Source of the DNA: Cellulosimicrobium sp. Marseille-Q4280
GTDB taxonomy: Bacteria; Actinomycetota; Actinomycetes; Actinomycetales; Cellulomonadaceae
Length of the DNA stretch: 64,000 nt
Direction of reading: 5' to 3'
Assembly: GCF_943181405.1 (NCBI RefSeq)
Contig: NZ_CALPBY010000001.1
Location: 930,001-994,000, forward strand
Below, one piece after another: positions 1 through 9,700 of this stretch. The notes below the pieces were generated by a model. It was not told the DNA's origin, did no database searches, and saw nothing but the letters and a program-made list of their open reading frames with translations. The position numbers were made by a program, and so were the translations under genes. Positions within the stretch are counted from its first letter, which is position 1. The number at the start of each line of letters is the position of its first letter.

Positions 1-205
1 CGAGCGGCTCGGTGACCTGGTCCTCGACGATCTCCGGCGCGGAGCCCGGGTAGACGGCGACGACGGCCGCCGCCGGGATCTGCAACGACGGGATGAGCTC
101 CTGCTTGAGCGAGCCGAGACTGACCACGCCGAAGATCGCTGCCGCGACCGTGACGAGGGCGACGACGGCTCGGTTCGCGAGCGACGTGCGGGCGAGTCGG
201 GACAC
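1..205 (-). CDS. RND-family efflux transporter, N-terminal part (cut by window edge)
   Basis: Only the first 68 codons are in the window. The GTG start at 205 is preceded by a good GGAGG ribosome site. The peptide begins MSRLARTSLANRAVVALVTV, a short basic N-tail followed by one hydrophobic helix. It then runs through LKQELIPSLQIPAAAVVAVYPGSAPEIVEDQVTEPL. The order helix, then ELIP(S/D), then YPGAS-like PxxVE..VTxPLE is the hallmark start of hydrophobe/amphiphile RND pumps (AcrB/HAE-1 type), here of the actinobacterial kind. It would be an inner-membrane proton-driven exporter. It is divergent from a MarR regulator with a dyad between them, so local repression is likely. Family assignment is firm from the N-terminus; substrate is unknown. 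Confidence 0.75.
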   Translation of the reverse strand, partial: MSRLARTSLANRAVVALVTVAAAIFGVVSLGSLKQELIPSLQIPAAAVVAVYPGSAPEIVEDQVTEPL

Positions 206-265
206 GGTGCCTCCAGGCAGCGAGGAAGATCGGAGGAGAAGGGACTTCGACGCCGTCGTCGATCG

Positions 266-280
266 TTAGCCTAACGCTAA
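266..280. promoter_or_regulatory. Dyad operator between RND and marR genes
   Basis: The perfect inverted repeat TTAGC-CTAAC-GCTAA lies in the divergent intergenic region. It overlaps -10-like hexamers on both strands (TAGGCT on the minus strand at 273-268). Its AT-rich character stands out from the surrounding GC-rich DNA. The location fits autorepression by the adjacent MarR protein; this is inference. Confidence 0.6.
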
Positions 281-286
281 GCATCC

Positions 287-823
287 GTGCGGAGTTCCGG
301 GTACGGTCACGTCGTGGGAGACGAGCACACCGACCGCGCCGTCGAGCGGCAGGACGCGGGGCGCGACGAGCAGGCCGACGAGCGCCGCGTGCTCGTCGGC
401 CGCGTGGAGGAGGCCGGCGACGTGCTCAGCGAGATCTTCCTCGCGCAGCGGCTCGAGCCGATCCTCACGACCCCGCTCACCGTGCAGCAGCTGCGCGCGC
501 TCGCCGTCCTGCAGCTCGACGGGCCGTCGGGCGCCCACCATCTCGCCGAGGTCCTCGGCGTCTCCGCGGCGACGGTCTCGGGCATCGTCGACCGGCTCGT
601 CACGGCGGAGATGGCCGAACGCCGCCCCGACCCGACCGACGGGCGCGTGCGCCTCGTCGCGGCGACGGGCCGCGGGGCGGAGGCCGTCCGTCGGCTGGCG
701 GCGCGCGAGGAGCCGACGCAGCACCTCCTGGAGCGTCTCGACCTCGACGACCTGCGCGCGCTCGTGCGCGGGATCGTCGCGCTGGCCGACGCGGCGCGCG
801 CCGAGGCCGACGCGCGCGGCTGA
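287..823 (+). CDS. MarR-family transcriptional regulator
   Basis: A 178-residue winged-helix regulator. The core around residues 80-135 reads LAEVLGVSAATVSGIVDRL then a wing with RRPDPTDGRVRLV, the DxRxxxv beta-wing signature of MarR. Flanking helices would form the dimer interface. The start is uncertain: GTG at 287 lies 6 nt after the dyad 266-280 and would be nearly leaderless, while an in-frame GTG at 314 would shorten the N-terminus by 9 residues. Neither has a Shine-Dalgarno. It is divergently oriented to the RND transporter, the usual arrangement for a MarR repressor that controls its neighbour pump and itself. The effector is unknown. Confidence 0.85.
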   Translation: MRSSGYGHVVGDEHTDRAVERQDAGRDEQADERRVLVGRVEEAGDVLSEIFLAQRLEPILTTPLTVQQLRALAVLQLDGPSGAHHLAEVLGVSAATVSGIVDRLVTAEMAERRPDPTDGRVRLVAATGRGAEAVRRLAAREEPTQHLLERLDLDDLRALVRGIVALADAARAEADARG

Positions 824-864
824 CGCCCGTCGGACGCCGGCCGCGACCGTTGCCTGCGGCGGCG

Positions 865-2097
865 TCACACCTCGCCGAGCGCCTCCTCGGGAGTCCCCTC
901 GACGGCGCGGGCACGCCGGTCCCAGCGCGACCACAGGACGCGCTCCCCGAGCTCGCCGGCCATGCGGTGCGCCGTCGCGAGGAACACGACGACCCCGACG
1001 ACGAGCACGCCCGCGCCGACCCAGAAGGGCGCCGTCGCCGAGACGGGGTGCAGCAGCCCGGCGATGACGGGCGCGGGAGCGGCGAAGCCCCAGCGCACGA
1101 GGTTGAACGCGCCCGTCGTCACGCGCCGGTCGGGGTCCCCGAGCGCGAGGGACAGGTCGGTGAGGTTGGCGTTCGCGATGCCCATGCACACGCCCGCGAG
1201 GACGAGCACCACGACCGACCCGGCGGTACCGACGTCGAGCGCGAGCAGCACGAGCGCGACGAGCACCCCGAGGATCGCGATCCCGAGCGTCTGCACGGCA
1301 CCGACGCGGTGCGCGAGGCGGTGCCCGACGACGAGGATCCCGACCGCGAGGCCGACGCCCCACGCGGTGAACACCAGGCCGAGCGGGATCACGTCGAGGC
1401 CGAGGAACACGGGCGTGTAGCCGAGGACGACGAAGAAGCAGAAGTTGTACGCCGCGGTGACGGCGGACAGGGCGAGGAAACCGGGCTTGCGGAAGAGCCG
1501 GAACACCTGGCCGACGCGCAGGGGCGCCGGCTTCTCCACGGGGTCCTTCAGCCGCGTCACCGAGACGAGCAGCGCGACGACCATGAAGACGCCGCACACG
1601 AGGAACGGCACGCGCCACGAGATGCCGCCGAGCAGGCCGCCGAGCAGCGGTCCGACGGCGAACCCGAGCCCCACGCACGTCTCGAACAGCGCGACGACCC
1701 ACTCGCGGTCGTTGGCGAGGGAGACGAGCAGGACCATCGCCGTCGCGAAGAACATCGCGTTGCCCAGACCCCACAGCCCGCGCAGCGCGGCGAGCTGACC
1801 GATCGTCGTGCTGAGCGCGGCGAGCACCGCCGCGACGGCGACGAGCGACACGCCCGCGACGAGGATCTTCTTGTAGCCGAAGCGCCCGGTCGCCAGGACG
1901 GCTGGGATCATCCCGAGCGCCATGACCGCGATGTACGCGGTGAAGAGCAGCTCGATCTGCCAGGTCGAGGCCCCGATCTCCGCGCCGATGACGGGCAGGA
2001 TCGGGTCCACGACGGCGATGCCGGCGATCGCGAAGAACGCGGTCAGGGCGGTGGCGTAGATGGCGGTGCGGTTCGGCTCGTCGCGTGTCGAGGCCAC
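865..2097 (-). CDS. MFS multidrug-type transporter
   Basis: A 410-residue integral membrane protein with about 12 hydrophobic segments, the normal size for a DHA1 drug:H+ antiporter. The loop after the second helix contains the motif-A remnant ATGRFGYKKILVAG. The fifth helix region has VGPLLGGLLGG, like the motif C typical of antiporters. The GTG start at 2097 has GGAGAG about 10 nt upstream. It ends 41 nt from the convergent marR stop. The head-to-head marR gene at 2158 with a shared AT-rich control region suggests MarR-regulated export. The substrate cannot be told from sequence. Confidence 0.9.
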   Translation of the reverse strand: MASTRDEPNRTAIYATALTAFFAIAGIAVVDPILPVIGAEIGASTWQIELLFTAYIAVMALGMIPAVLATGRFGYKKILVAGVSLVAVAAVLAALSTTIGQLAALRGLWGLGNAMFFATAMVLLVSLANDREWVVALFETCVGLGFAVGPLLGGLLGGISWRVPFLVCGVFMVVALLVSVTRLKDPVEKPAPLRVGQVFRLFRKPGFLALSAVTAAYNFCFFVVLGYTPVFLGLDVIPLGLVFTAWGVGLAVGILVVGHRLAHRVGAVQTLGIAILGVLVALVLLALDVGTAGSVVVLVLAGVCMGIANANLTDLSLALGDPDRRVTTGAFNLVRWGFAAPAPVIAGLLHPVSATAPFWVGAGVLVVGVVVFLATAHRMAGELGERVLWSRWDRRARAVEGTPEEALGEV

Positions 2098-2131
2098 GTG
2101 GTGCTCGCTCTCCGTAATTAACTGTATCTAG

Positions 2132-2145
2132 CAGGTACTTCCCTG
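2132..2145. promoter_or_regulatory. Candidate MarR operator (CAGG-N6-CCTG)
   Basis: A short inverted repeat sits directly upstream of the TAGAAT hexamer of the marR gene, inside the only markedly AT-rich stretch of the neighbourhood (2114-2158). It lies between the divergent MFS and marR starts. Assignment as an operator is inferred from position. Confidence 0.4.
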
Positions 2146-2151
2146 TAGAAT
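2146..2151 (+). promoter_or_regulatory. -10 hexamer TAGAAT, leaderless start
   Basis: TAGAAT ends 7 nt before the A of the ATG at 2158, so transcription should begin at the start codon itself. No Shine-Dalgarno is present. Confidence 0.6.
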
Positions 2152-2157
2152 ACACCT

Positions 2158-2673
2158 ATGTATGTTGCTCGAGGAAACAACCCGGTCGGCGACGACGCGG
2201 CACGGGACGTCGTCGCCGCGATCGAGCTCGAGGTCGCCCAGCTGCTGCGCCGGGCCGAGCGCACCTCGGCGTCGGGGTCCCCCGGGACCGCTCGCGGGGG
2301 TGCGCGCACCGGCACGCTCGACCGGTCGGGCTACCTGCTCCTGCAGACGCTCGCCACGCACGGCCCGCAGAACGTCAACGCGCTCGCCGCCCGGCTCGGC
2401 CTCGACGCCTCGACGGTGACACGCCAGGTCGTCGCGCTCGACCGTGCGGACCACGTCCGCCGCGTGCGCGACCCGCACGACGGCCGGGCGGTGCTCGTCG
2501 AGCCGACCCCGGAGGGCCTCGACGAGCTCGCGCGGCACCGTGCGACGCGCGCGGCCCTGTACGCCGACGTGCTGGGGGGGTGGTCACGGCTCGACCGGTC
2601 GCTGCTCGCCGAGCTCCTCGCACGCCTCAACGCCGACCTCGACGACTTCCGCCGGCACCGCGACGACGGCTGA
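2158..2673 (+). CDS. MarR-family transcriptional regulator
   Basis: A 171-residue protein with a MarR winged helix: a recognition helix region LAARLGLDASTVTRQVVAL and the wing VRDPHDGRAVLVEPTPEGL at about residues 80-125. The N-terminus carries a low-complexity Ser/Gly/Ala insert (about residues 35-52) before the first HTH helix. The ATG at 2158 follows a -10-like TAGAAT by 6 nt, so the mRNA is probably leaderless. It is divergent from the MFS transporter and probably represses it and itself. It is only distantly like the MarR gene at 287, so the two regulator/pump pairs are not a recent duplication. Confidence 0.88.
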   Translation: MYVARGNNPVGDDAARDVVAAIELEVAQLLRRAERTSASGSPGTARGGARTGTLDRSGYLLLQTLATHGPQNVNALAARLGLDASTVTRQVVALDRADHVRRVRDPHDGRAVLVEPTPEGLDELARHRATRAALYADVLGGWSRLDRSLLAELLARLNADLDDFRRHRDDG

Positions 2674-2743
2674 GCACGACACCGGCCGCGCAGGACGCGT
2701 ACGACGGGCGCCACGAGCGCCGCGCGCGCGACGGCTGCGGAGC

Positions 2744-3589
2744 TCACGGGGCGGGGAGCGCCCACCGGATCGCGCGCGTGACGACCGCCCCCGCAGGCCC
2801 GGCTTGCGCCGGCGGCACGAGCCGCACGGGCGGCAGCCCTTCCCTCGCCCACGGCGGCAGCGACGCGCGGGCGGCCGCCGCGAGCCCGGCGTAGACCGGC
2901 CTGACCACGGCGGGCAGCGGCGGCTCCACGAGGAGGAAGCGCGCCGCGTCGAGCGCGGCGGGCGTCACGGCAAGCTCCGGCCGGTAGGCGGCGATCGCCG
3001 CCTCCAGCTCGACCCAGGAGAGCGGCACGTCCTCGACCCCGAGCCGACGACCGACGTCGCCCGCCCGCGCCACGTACTCGTCGCACCTCGCGCGGTCGAG
3101 CGGGTCCGCACCGAACAGCTGGTGCGCGACCAGGAAGCTCTCGGTCTCCGCGACGTGCACCCACCGCAGCAGGTGCGGGTCGCCCGCGGCGTACGGCCGC
3201 CCGTCCGGGGTCGTCCCGCGCACGCGGTGGTGCACCGCTCGGACGGCGTCGACGGCACGCTGCGCGTCGTCCGCCGTGCCGAACGTCGTCGTCGCGATGA
3301 AGGTCGACGTGCGCTGGAGCCTGCCCCACGGGTCCCCGCGGTACCCCGAGTGCGCGGCGACGCCCGCCATCGCGAGGGGGTGCAGGCTCTGCAGCAGCAG
3401 GGCGCGCAGGCCGCCGACGAACATCGAGGCGTCGCCGTGGACGCGCCGGACCGGCGAGGTCTCCTCGAACCAGCGCGGACCGGGGGTGTGGTGGATGCGC
3501 GCGCGGGTCGCCGCGGCGTCGGGCCCGGCGACGCGCGCGAGGATCGCCGCGCCCGCAGAGCGCCGAACGGGTGAAAGGGCGTCCAGCAT
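2744..3589 (-). CDS. DUF2236 (MpaB/latex-clearing-type) oxygenase family protein
   Basis: A 281-residue protein of the oxygenase MpaB family (DUF2236). Diagnostic features are the early segment LLLQSLHPLAMAGVAAHS followed by RGDPWGRLQRTSTFIATTTFG. A central H..V.ETES stretch (LRWVHVAETESFLVAH) then contributes candidate haem-ligand histidines in this family. Members include rubber oxygenase Lcp and MpaB; most are uncharacterised b-type haem proteins. The ATG at 3589 was chosen because homology-like sequence begins shortly after it. Upstream codons remain open, but their composition is antisense to the next gene's leader. It is divergent from the giant surface protein at 3726. The substrate is unknown. 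Confidence 0.8.
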   Translation of the reverse strand: MLDALSPVRRSAGAAILARVAGPDAAATRARIHHTPGPRWFEETSPVRRVHGDASMFVGGLRALLLQSLHPLAMAGVAAHSGYRGDPWGRLQRTSTFIATTTFGTADDAQRAVDAVRAVHHRVRGTTPDGRPYAAGDPHLLRWVHVAETESFLVAHQLFGADPLDRARCDEYVARAGDVGRRLGVEDVPLSWVELEAAIAAYRPELAVTPAALDAARFLLVEPPLPAVVRPVYAGLAAAARASLPPWAREGLPPVRLVPPAQAGPAGAVVTRAIRWALPAP

Positions 3590-3645
3590 GTCCTGATCGT
3601 CCCACCGCAGCGCGAGCACGCACCTCCACGGTCCGCTCGCAGCCC

Positions 3646-3651
3646 TATCCT
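3646..3651 (+). promoter_or_regulatory. -10-like TATCCT upstream of first giant gene
   Basis: TATCCT stands about 75 nt before the GTG at 3726. The equivalent position of the paralogous gene carries TATGCT (10828-10833), which supports a real promoter with a leader of about 70-80 nt and a proper Shine-Dalgarno. Confidence 0.35.
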
Positions 3652-3725
3652 GTGCTCGCGGGCGGCGCCCGTGGGTGCGCCTCCGGACCGGCCGGCAGGT
3701 CGTCCGGGACGTGCTCGGAGGCGTC

Positions 3726-6700
3726 GTGGGAATCAGGTCGCGTGTTGCGGCGAACCGTCGGACCGTCGCCTCGGCGACCGTCGTGACCCTCTTCGCGACG
3801 ACGCTCGTCGCCGTCGCCGCGCTGTCCGAGGGCGAGGCGTCCGCGGAGGTCGACCTCAACGACTCCGGCGTGTGGGTGACGAAGACGTCCACCGGCCTCG
3901 TCGGCCGGTTCAACGCCGAGTCCCAGGCGCTCGACGGCTCCCTGCTCTCCGGGAGCACGTCGTTCGACGTCCAGCAGCAGGCGGGCCGGGTGCTCGTCGA
4001 GGACCTCGCGACGTCCGCCGCGAGCCCTGTGGACATCGCCCACCTCGTGCTCGACGGCTCCGTGCGCGCACCGGCCGGGTCCCAGGTCCGCTCGGGCGGC
4101 GGCACGGTCGCCGTGCTGGACACCGACGAGGGCACGCTGTGGGTCATGCCGTTCGACGCCGCAACCGGCCTCGACCCCGAGAAGTCCGAGCCGGTCGCCA
4201 CCGTCGGGGAGGGCGGCACGCTCGCCGTCTCCACGGACGGCACGGTCTTCGTCGCCGACCCTGCCGAGGGCGTCCTGCACGAGGTCCGCACCGGTCCGGA
4301 CGGCGTGGCCGAGGAGCCGACGTCGTCCGCCCTCGCGGTCTCCCCCGGCGCGGACGTCGAGCTCACGACGGTCGGAGAGGTCCCCGTCGTCCTCGACCGG
4401 ACCGCCTCCACGCTCGTGCTCCCGTCGGGCAGCGTGGTGAGCCTGGCCGACGGTTCCGAGGCGCGGCTCCAGCAGCCGTCCGCCGAGTCGGGCTCCGTCG
4501 TCGTCGCGACGGCCACCGGTCTCGTCACGCAGCCCCTGCGCGGGGGCGACGCGGTGGTCAGGCGTGCGAGCGGCGTCCCGGCGCCGCCCGTCCAGCTCGA
4601 CGGCTGCACGTACGGCGCCTGGTCGTCCTCCGGGGAGGTCGTGCGCGACTGCGACGGGACCGAGCGCGACCTGCAGCGCACGCTCGACGGCGTCGACGCT
4701 CGCGCGACCCTGCAGTACCGGGTGAACCGCCACGCGATCGTGCTCAACGACCTGGCGGCCGGAACCCTCTGGATGGCCGCGGACGAGTTCGAGGTCGTCG
4801 ACGACTGGGACCAGGTCAAGCCCGAGGACGCCGAGGGCGAGGAGTCCGAGAGCGAGGAGAGCTCGCCGGAGCAGGTCGACCAGGTCCTCACCGACCGCTC
4901 GAAGCCCAACCGGCCGCCGCTGCCGAACGACGACCTCCTCGGCGTGCGCCCCGGGCGCACGACGATCCTGCCCGTGCTCGCGAACGACGTGGACCCCGAC
5001 GGCGACGTCATGACGGCGGAGGTCGCCGGCGCCGGGCCGGACGGCGTGCTGGTCCAGCCCGTCCTGGGCGGCGCGGCCCTCCAGGCGACGGTCCCGGCGG
5101 ACGCCGCGGGACGCTCGTCGTTCACGTACCGGGTGAGCGACGGCCGGGCCGGCGGGACCGCCGAGGCCGACGTCACGCTCGAGGTCTTCGGCTGGGACGT
5201 CAACGAGCCGCCCGCGCAGACCGGCGAGCCCGTGCTGAAGGTCGTGCAGGGCGGCACGGCGTCGATCAAGGTCCTCCCCTACTTCCGCGACCCCGAGGGC
5301 GACGAGCTCTTCCTGTCCTCGGCGAGCACGTCGGGCGCGGGCGACGAGGTCCGCACCCTCCCCGACGGCACGGTCGAGTACCGCGACGCGGGCGCCGCGC
5401 CGGGCCGCAAGATCGTCGAGCTGCTCGTCTCCGACGGTCGCGTCACGGCCGAGGGCCGCCTCCTCGTCGACTCCGTCCCCGCCGACCAGCCCCCGACCGC
5501 CGTCAACGACCACGTGGTCGTCCCGTTCGGCGAGACCGTCACGGTCTCGCCCCTGCGCAACGACTCCGACCCGGACGGCGACGCCCTGCGCCTCGTCGGG
5601 GTCGCCGAGCAGGCGCCCGCGGAGATCACGCCGAGCTTCGAGGCCGGGACGTTCGACGTGCGCTCCACCGAGGCGCGGTCCTACGACCTGACGTACGACG
5701 TGAGCGACGGCCAGTCCGTCACGACGGGCCTCGTGCGCGTCGACGTCGTCGCCCCGGCCGACGACGACGCCCCGCCCGTCGTCGTGTCCGACCGCGCCCT
5801 GCTCCCCGCCGACGGCTCGACCCTCGTCGACGTGCTCGCGAACGACACCGACCCCGCCGGCGGCGTGCTCGTCGTCCAGTCCGTCGACGTGCCGGACGGA
5901 TCGGGGATCTCCGTCGCCGTCCTGGCGCACCAGGTGCTGCGCGTCACCGAGGTGCGCCGCCAGTCGGAGCCCGTGACCTTCCGCTACACGGCGTCCAACG
6001 GCACCCGGACCGCGGTCGGCGAGGTCAGCGTCGTGCCCGTCCCGCCGCCGGTCGAGCTGCGCCCGCCCACGGCGCTGCCCGACGAGGTCACGGTCCAGGC
6101 CGGCGACGTCGTCGACATCCCCGTGCTGCGCAACGACGTGCACCCCGACCAGCTCGAGCTGACGCTCCAGACCGAGCTCGAGCAGGACGTCGACCCGGCC
6201 GTCGGGGAGGCGTTCGTCTCCGAGGACCTCGTCCGGTTCCGCGCCGGGGCCGAGGCGGGGACGACGTACGCGATCTACCGCGTCCGCGACGTCAACGGCC
6301 AGGAGGACTCGGCCCAGGTGACGATCCGGGTCCGGGCGGACGAGGACAACGCCGCGCCGCGCCCGCCCGAGGTCGTCGCCCGCGTGCTCAGCGGGACGAC
6401 GGTCCGGATCGCGGTCCCGCTCGGCGGCGTCGACCCCGACGGCGACTGGGTGACCCTCTCGGGCGTCGCGTCGCCGCCCGGCAAGGGGTCGGCCGAGCTC
6501 GTCGACGGCTACCTCGAGTACACCGCCGCGGCGACGGCCGTCGGCACGGACAGGTTCACCTACGCGGTGGTCGACGCGCGCGGTGCGACCGCGACCGGCA
6601 CCGTGCGGGTCGGCATCTCGGTCCCGGCCGCCACCAACCAGCCGCCCGTCGCGGTCGACGACGAGGTCACGGTCCGTCCGGGGCGCACGGTCGCCGTCGA

Positions 6701-9700
6701 CGTGCTCGACAACGACAGCGACCCCGACGGCGACCGGCTCTCCCTCGTCGCGTCGGAGGTCGAGGGCACGCTCGAGCTGCCCGCCGAGGTCGTGGGCGAC
6801 CGCGTCGTCGTCACCACCCCGCCCGACGACGGGACGTCGACGTTCTACTACGCCGTCCAGGACACGTTCGGCGCGCGTTCCTCGGCCGCCGTGACGGTGG
6901 TCGCACGCCGGGACGCGCCGCTGCTGCCGCCCGTCGCGCACGACGACGTCGTCGCCGTCGAGGCGGTGCTCGGTCGCACGAGCGTCGACGTCGCGGTGCT
7001 CGAGAACGACGAGGACCCGGACGGGACGGCGCAGGAGCTCACGGTCGAGGTCGCGGACGAGGACGTCGTCGTGGACGAGGACGGCGTGCTCACCGTCCCG
7101 CTGACGACCGACGCCCAGGTGATCACGTACTCCGCGACCGACGTCGACGGGCTCAGCACGCGCGCGTTCGTGCGCGTGCCGGGGCTCGGGACGGCCGAGG
7201 AACCTGTCCGGAAGCCCGTCCTGCGGGCCGGGATCACCCCGCTCGAGGTGCTCAGCGGCGAACCGCTGACGATCGACGTCGCCGACTACGTCGTCGTCGC
7301 CGAGGGCCGCACCCCGCGCCTGACCGAGGAGTCTGCGGTCACGGCGTTCGAGGGGACGCGGGAGGTCACGGGCGCGACGACGATCGTCTACACGTCGCGC
7401 GCCGAGTACGCCGGCGCGGCGGGCGTCACCTTCGAGGTCACCGACGGCACCGGGCCGGACGACCCCGACGGTGCGACCGCCGTCCTGACCCTCCCGATCC
7501 GCGTGCTCCCGCCGGAGAACCTGCCGCCCGTGCTCGGCGCGCCGACGGTCGACGTCGCGGCCGGCGAGGAGACCTCGATCGACCTCGCCCGGTTCGCGAC
7601 GGACCCGGACGAGGACCCTCTGACGTTCACCGTCACCGGGTCGGCCCCCGGGCTGACGACGACCGTCGAGGGGACCACCGTCACCGTCCGCGCCTCGGCC
7701 GACGTCCAGCGCGGCACGACGCTCGCCGTGCCCGTGCAGGTGAGCGACGGCGAGAACCCCGGGGTCGGCGGCGAGCTGGCCGTGACCGTCGTCGCGTCGA
7801 CCCGTCCGCTCGCGACGCTCGTCGACGACGTCGTCGAGGACGCGCACCAGGGGGTCGAGATCTCGGTCCCCGTGCTGCGCAACGACAAGAACCCGTTCGA
7901 GGAGGTCGGGCCTCTCGAGCTCCTCGGGGCCGCGGTCGACACCGGTGACGGTTCCGCCCAGATCGACGGCGACGAGGTCCTCGTGACCCCGGACGAGTCC
8001 TTCGTCGGCGTGCTCGTCGTGCGGTACCGGGTCCAGGACGCGACGCAGGACGTCGAGCGGCAGGTCGAGGGCAGCGTCACGGTCACGGTCCTCGGCAAGC
8101 CCGAGGCGCCGACCGCGCCCCAGGTCGAGGAGGTCCGCTCGAAGACCGTCGTGCTGTCGTGGGACCCGCCGAACAACAACGGCGCGGAGATCACGGGCTA
8201 CACGGTGACGTCGCAGAACGGGTACGAGAAGGCGTGCGCGACGACGACGTGCACGCTCGACGCGCTGACGAACGACGTCGAGTACACGTTCACGGTCGTC
8301 GCGGAGAACGCGGTCGGCCCGTCGCCGGCGTCGCCCCCCTCGCCGCCCGCGCGGCCGGACGAGAAGCCGGACCCGCCGGCAGCACCGACCCTGACGTTCG
8401 GCGACAGGTCCCTCACGGTGACGTGGGAGAACGCGACCTACACCGACAGGTCCCCCATCCGGTGCGTCAACCTCGAGATCGTCCCCGCACCGGACGACGG
8501 AGTGTTCCGCAAGTCGTGCGTCGCGGGTACCGAGACCGTGTGGTCGGGCCTCGACAACGGCGTGCCGTACACGGTGACCGTCCAGGCGGTCAACGACGCC
8601 CCGGAGCCGTCGGAGTGGGGCGCCGCGTCGGACCCCGAGGTCCCGGCCGGCGTGCCGGACGCGCCCGCCGCGCCCAGCGCGACGCGCACGGACAGCGCCG
8701 TGAACGGCGGCGTGATCGGGGTGACGTGGAGCACGCCGTTCGAGAACGGTGACGCCGTGACGACCTACCACGTGCAGCGGTTCCGCAACGGCTCCCCGGA
8801 CGGCGCGACCGTGCCGGTCGCCGGGAAGACCTCGTTCTCGGCGACCGGCCTCGACAACGAGTCGTCGTACACGTTCACCGTCACCGCCCAGAACAAGGCC
8901 GGCAGGGGCGCGACGAGCGCCGCGTCGGCCGCGGTGATCCCCTACGGCAAGCCCGGGGCACCCGGGACACCCTCGGCCGCGCTCATCTCCGGGGACACGA
9001 ACGGGAAGGCGCGCGTGACCTTCGGGGCGGCGGACGCCAACGGCGACGCGGTGACGTACACCGTGCGGGCGAACGGCACCGGCGGCCGGAGCATCCAGAC
9101 GACCGCCACGACCTCCACCTTCACCGGTCTGACGAACGGGCAGCCCTACACGTTCGACGTCCAGGCGTGCAACGCCGCGGGGTGCTCGGCGTGGACCGGC
9201 CGGTCCGGCTCCGTCACTCCGTACACGACCCCCAGCACTCCCGGGGTGTCGTGGACGAAGGCGTCGGCGACCGACGGCTACTTCACCGTGAGCGGGCCGA
9301 GCTCCGACGGCGGCAACGCCGCGCGCGTCGAGTGGTCGCTGTCCGGCTCGGAGAGCAGGAGCGGCACCGGGACGGGGCGCATCGACCTCGCGGGCGGGTA
9401 CTCGCGCAGCTACACCGTGCAGGCGCGCGCGTGCAACGCCGCCGGCTGCTCGGGGTACGTCTCGGCGTCCGGCACGACCGACGCGCCGCCCCCGCCGCCG
9501 AACCCGCGGGCGTGGGTGGTCCGCGGGCCGCAGAGCAACGTCGCCGGCTGCTCGGGCTACATGTGCACGCAGTTCCGCGTGCACGCGAACGCGGACTTCC
9601 CGTCGGGCTCCCACTCGTTCCAGTGCTGGAGCAACGCGAACGGGTACGACCACAACATCTCGGGCAACTCCTACACCCGGACGCTCAACGCCAACGGCTT

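Noticed and set aside
3569-3577. GGGTGAAAG at the start of the DUF2236 gene as a further copy of the polysaccharide-locus motif
   Set aside because: It lies within coding sequence of an unrelated gene and lacks the TCG(C)G follow-up; probably chance.
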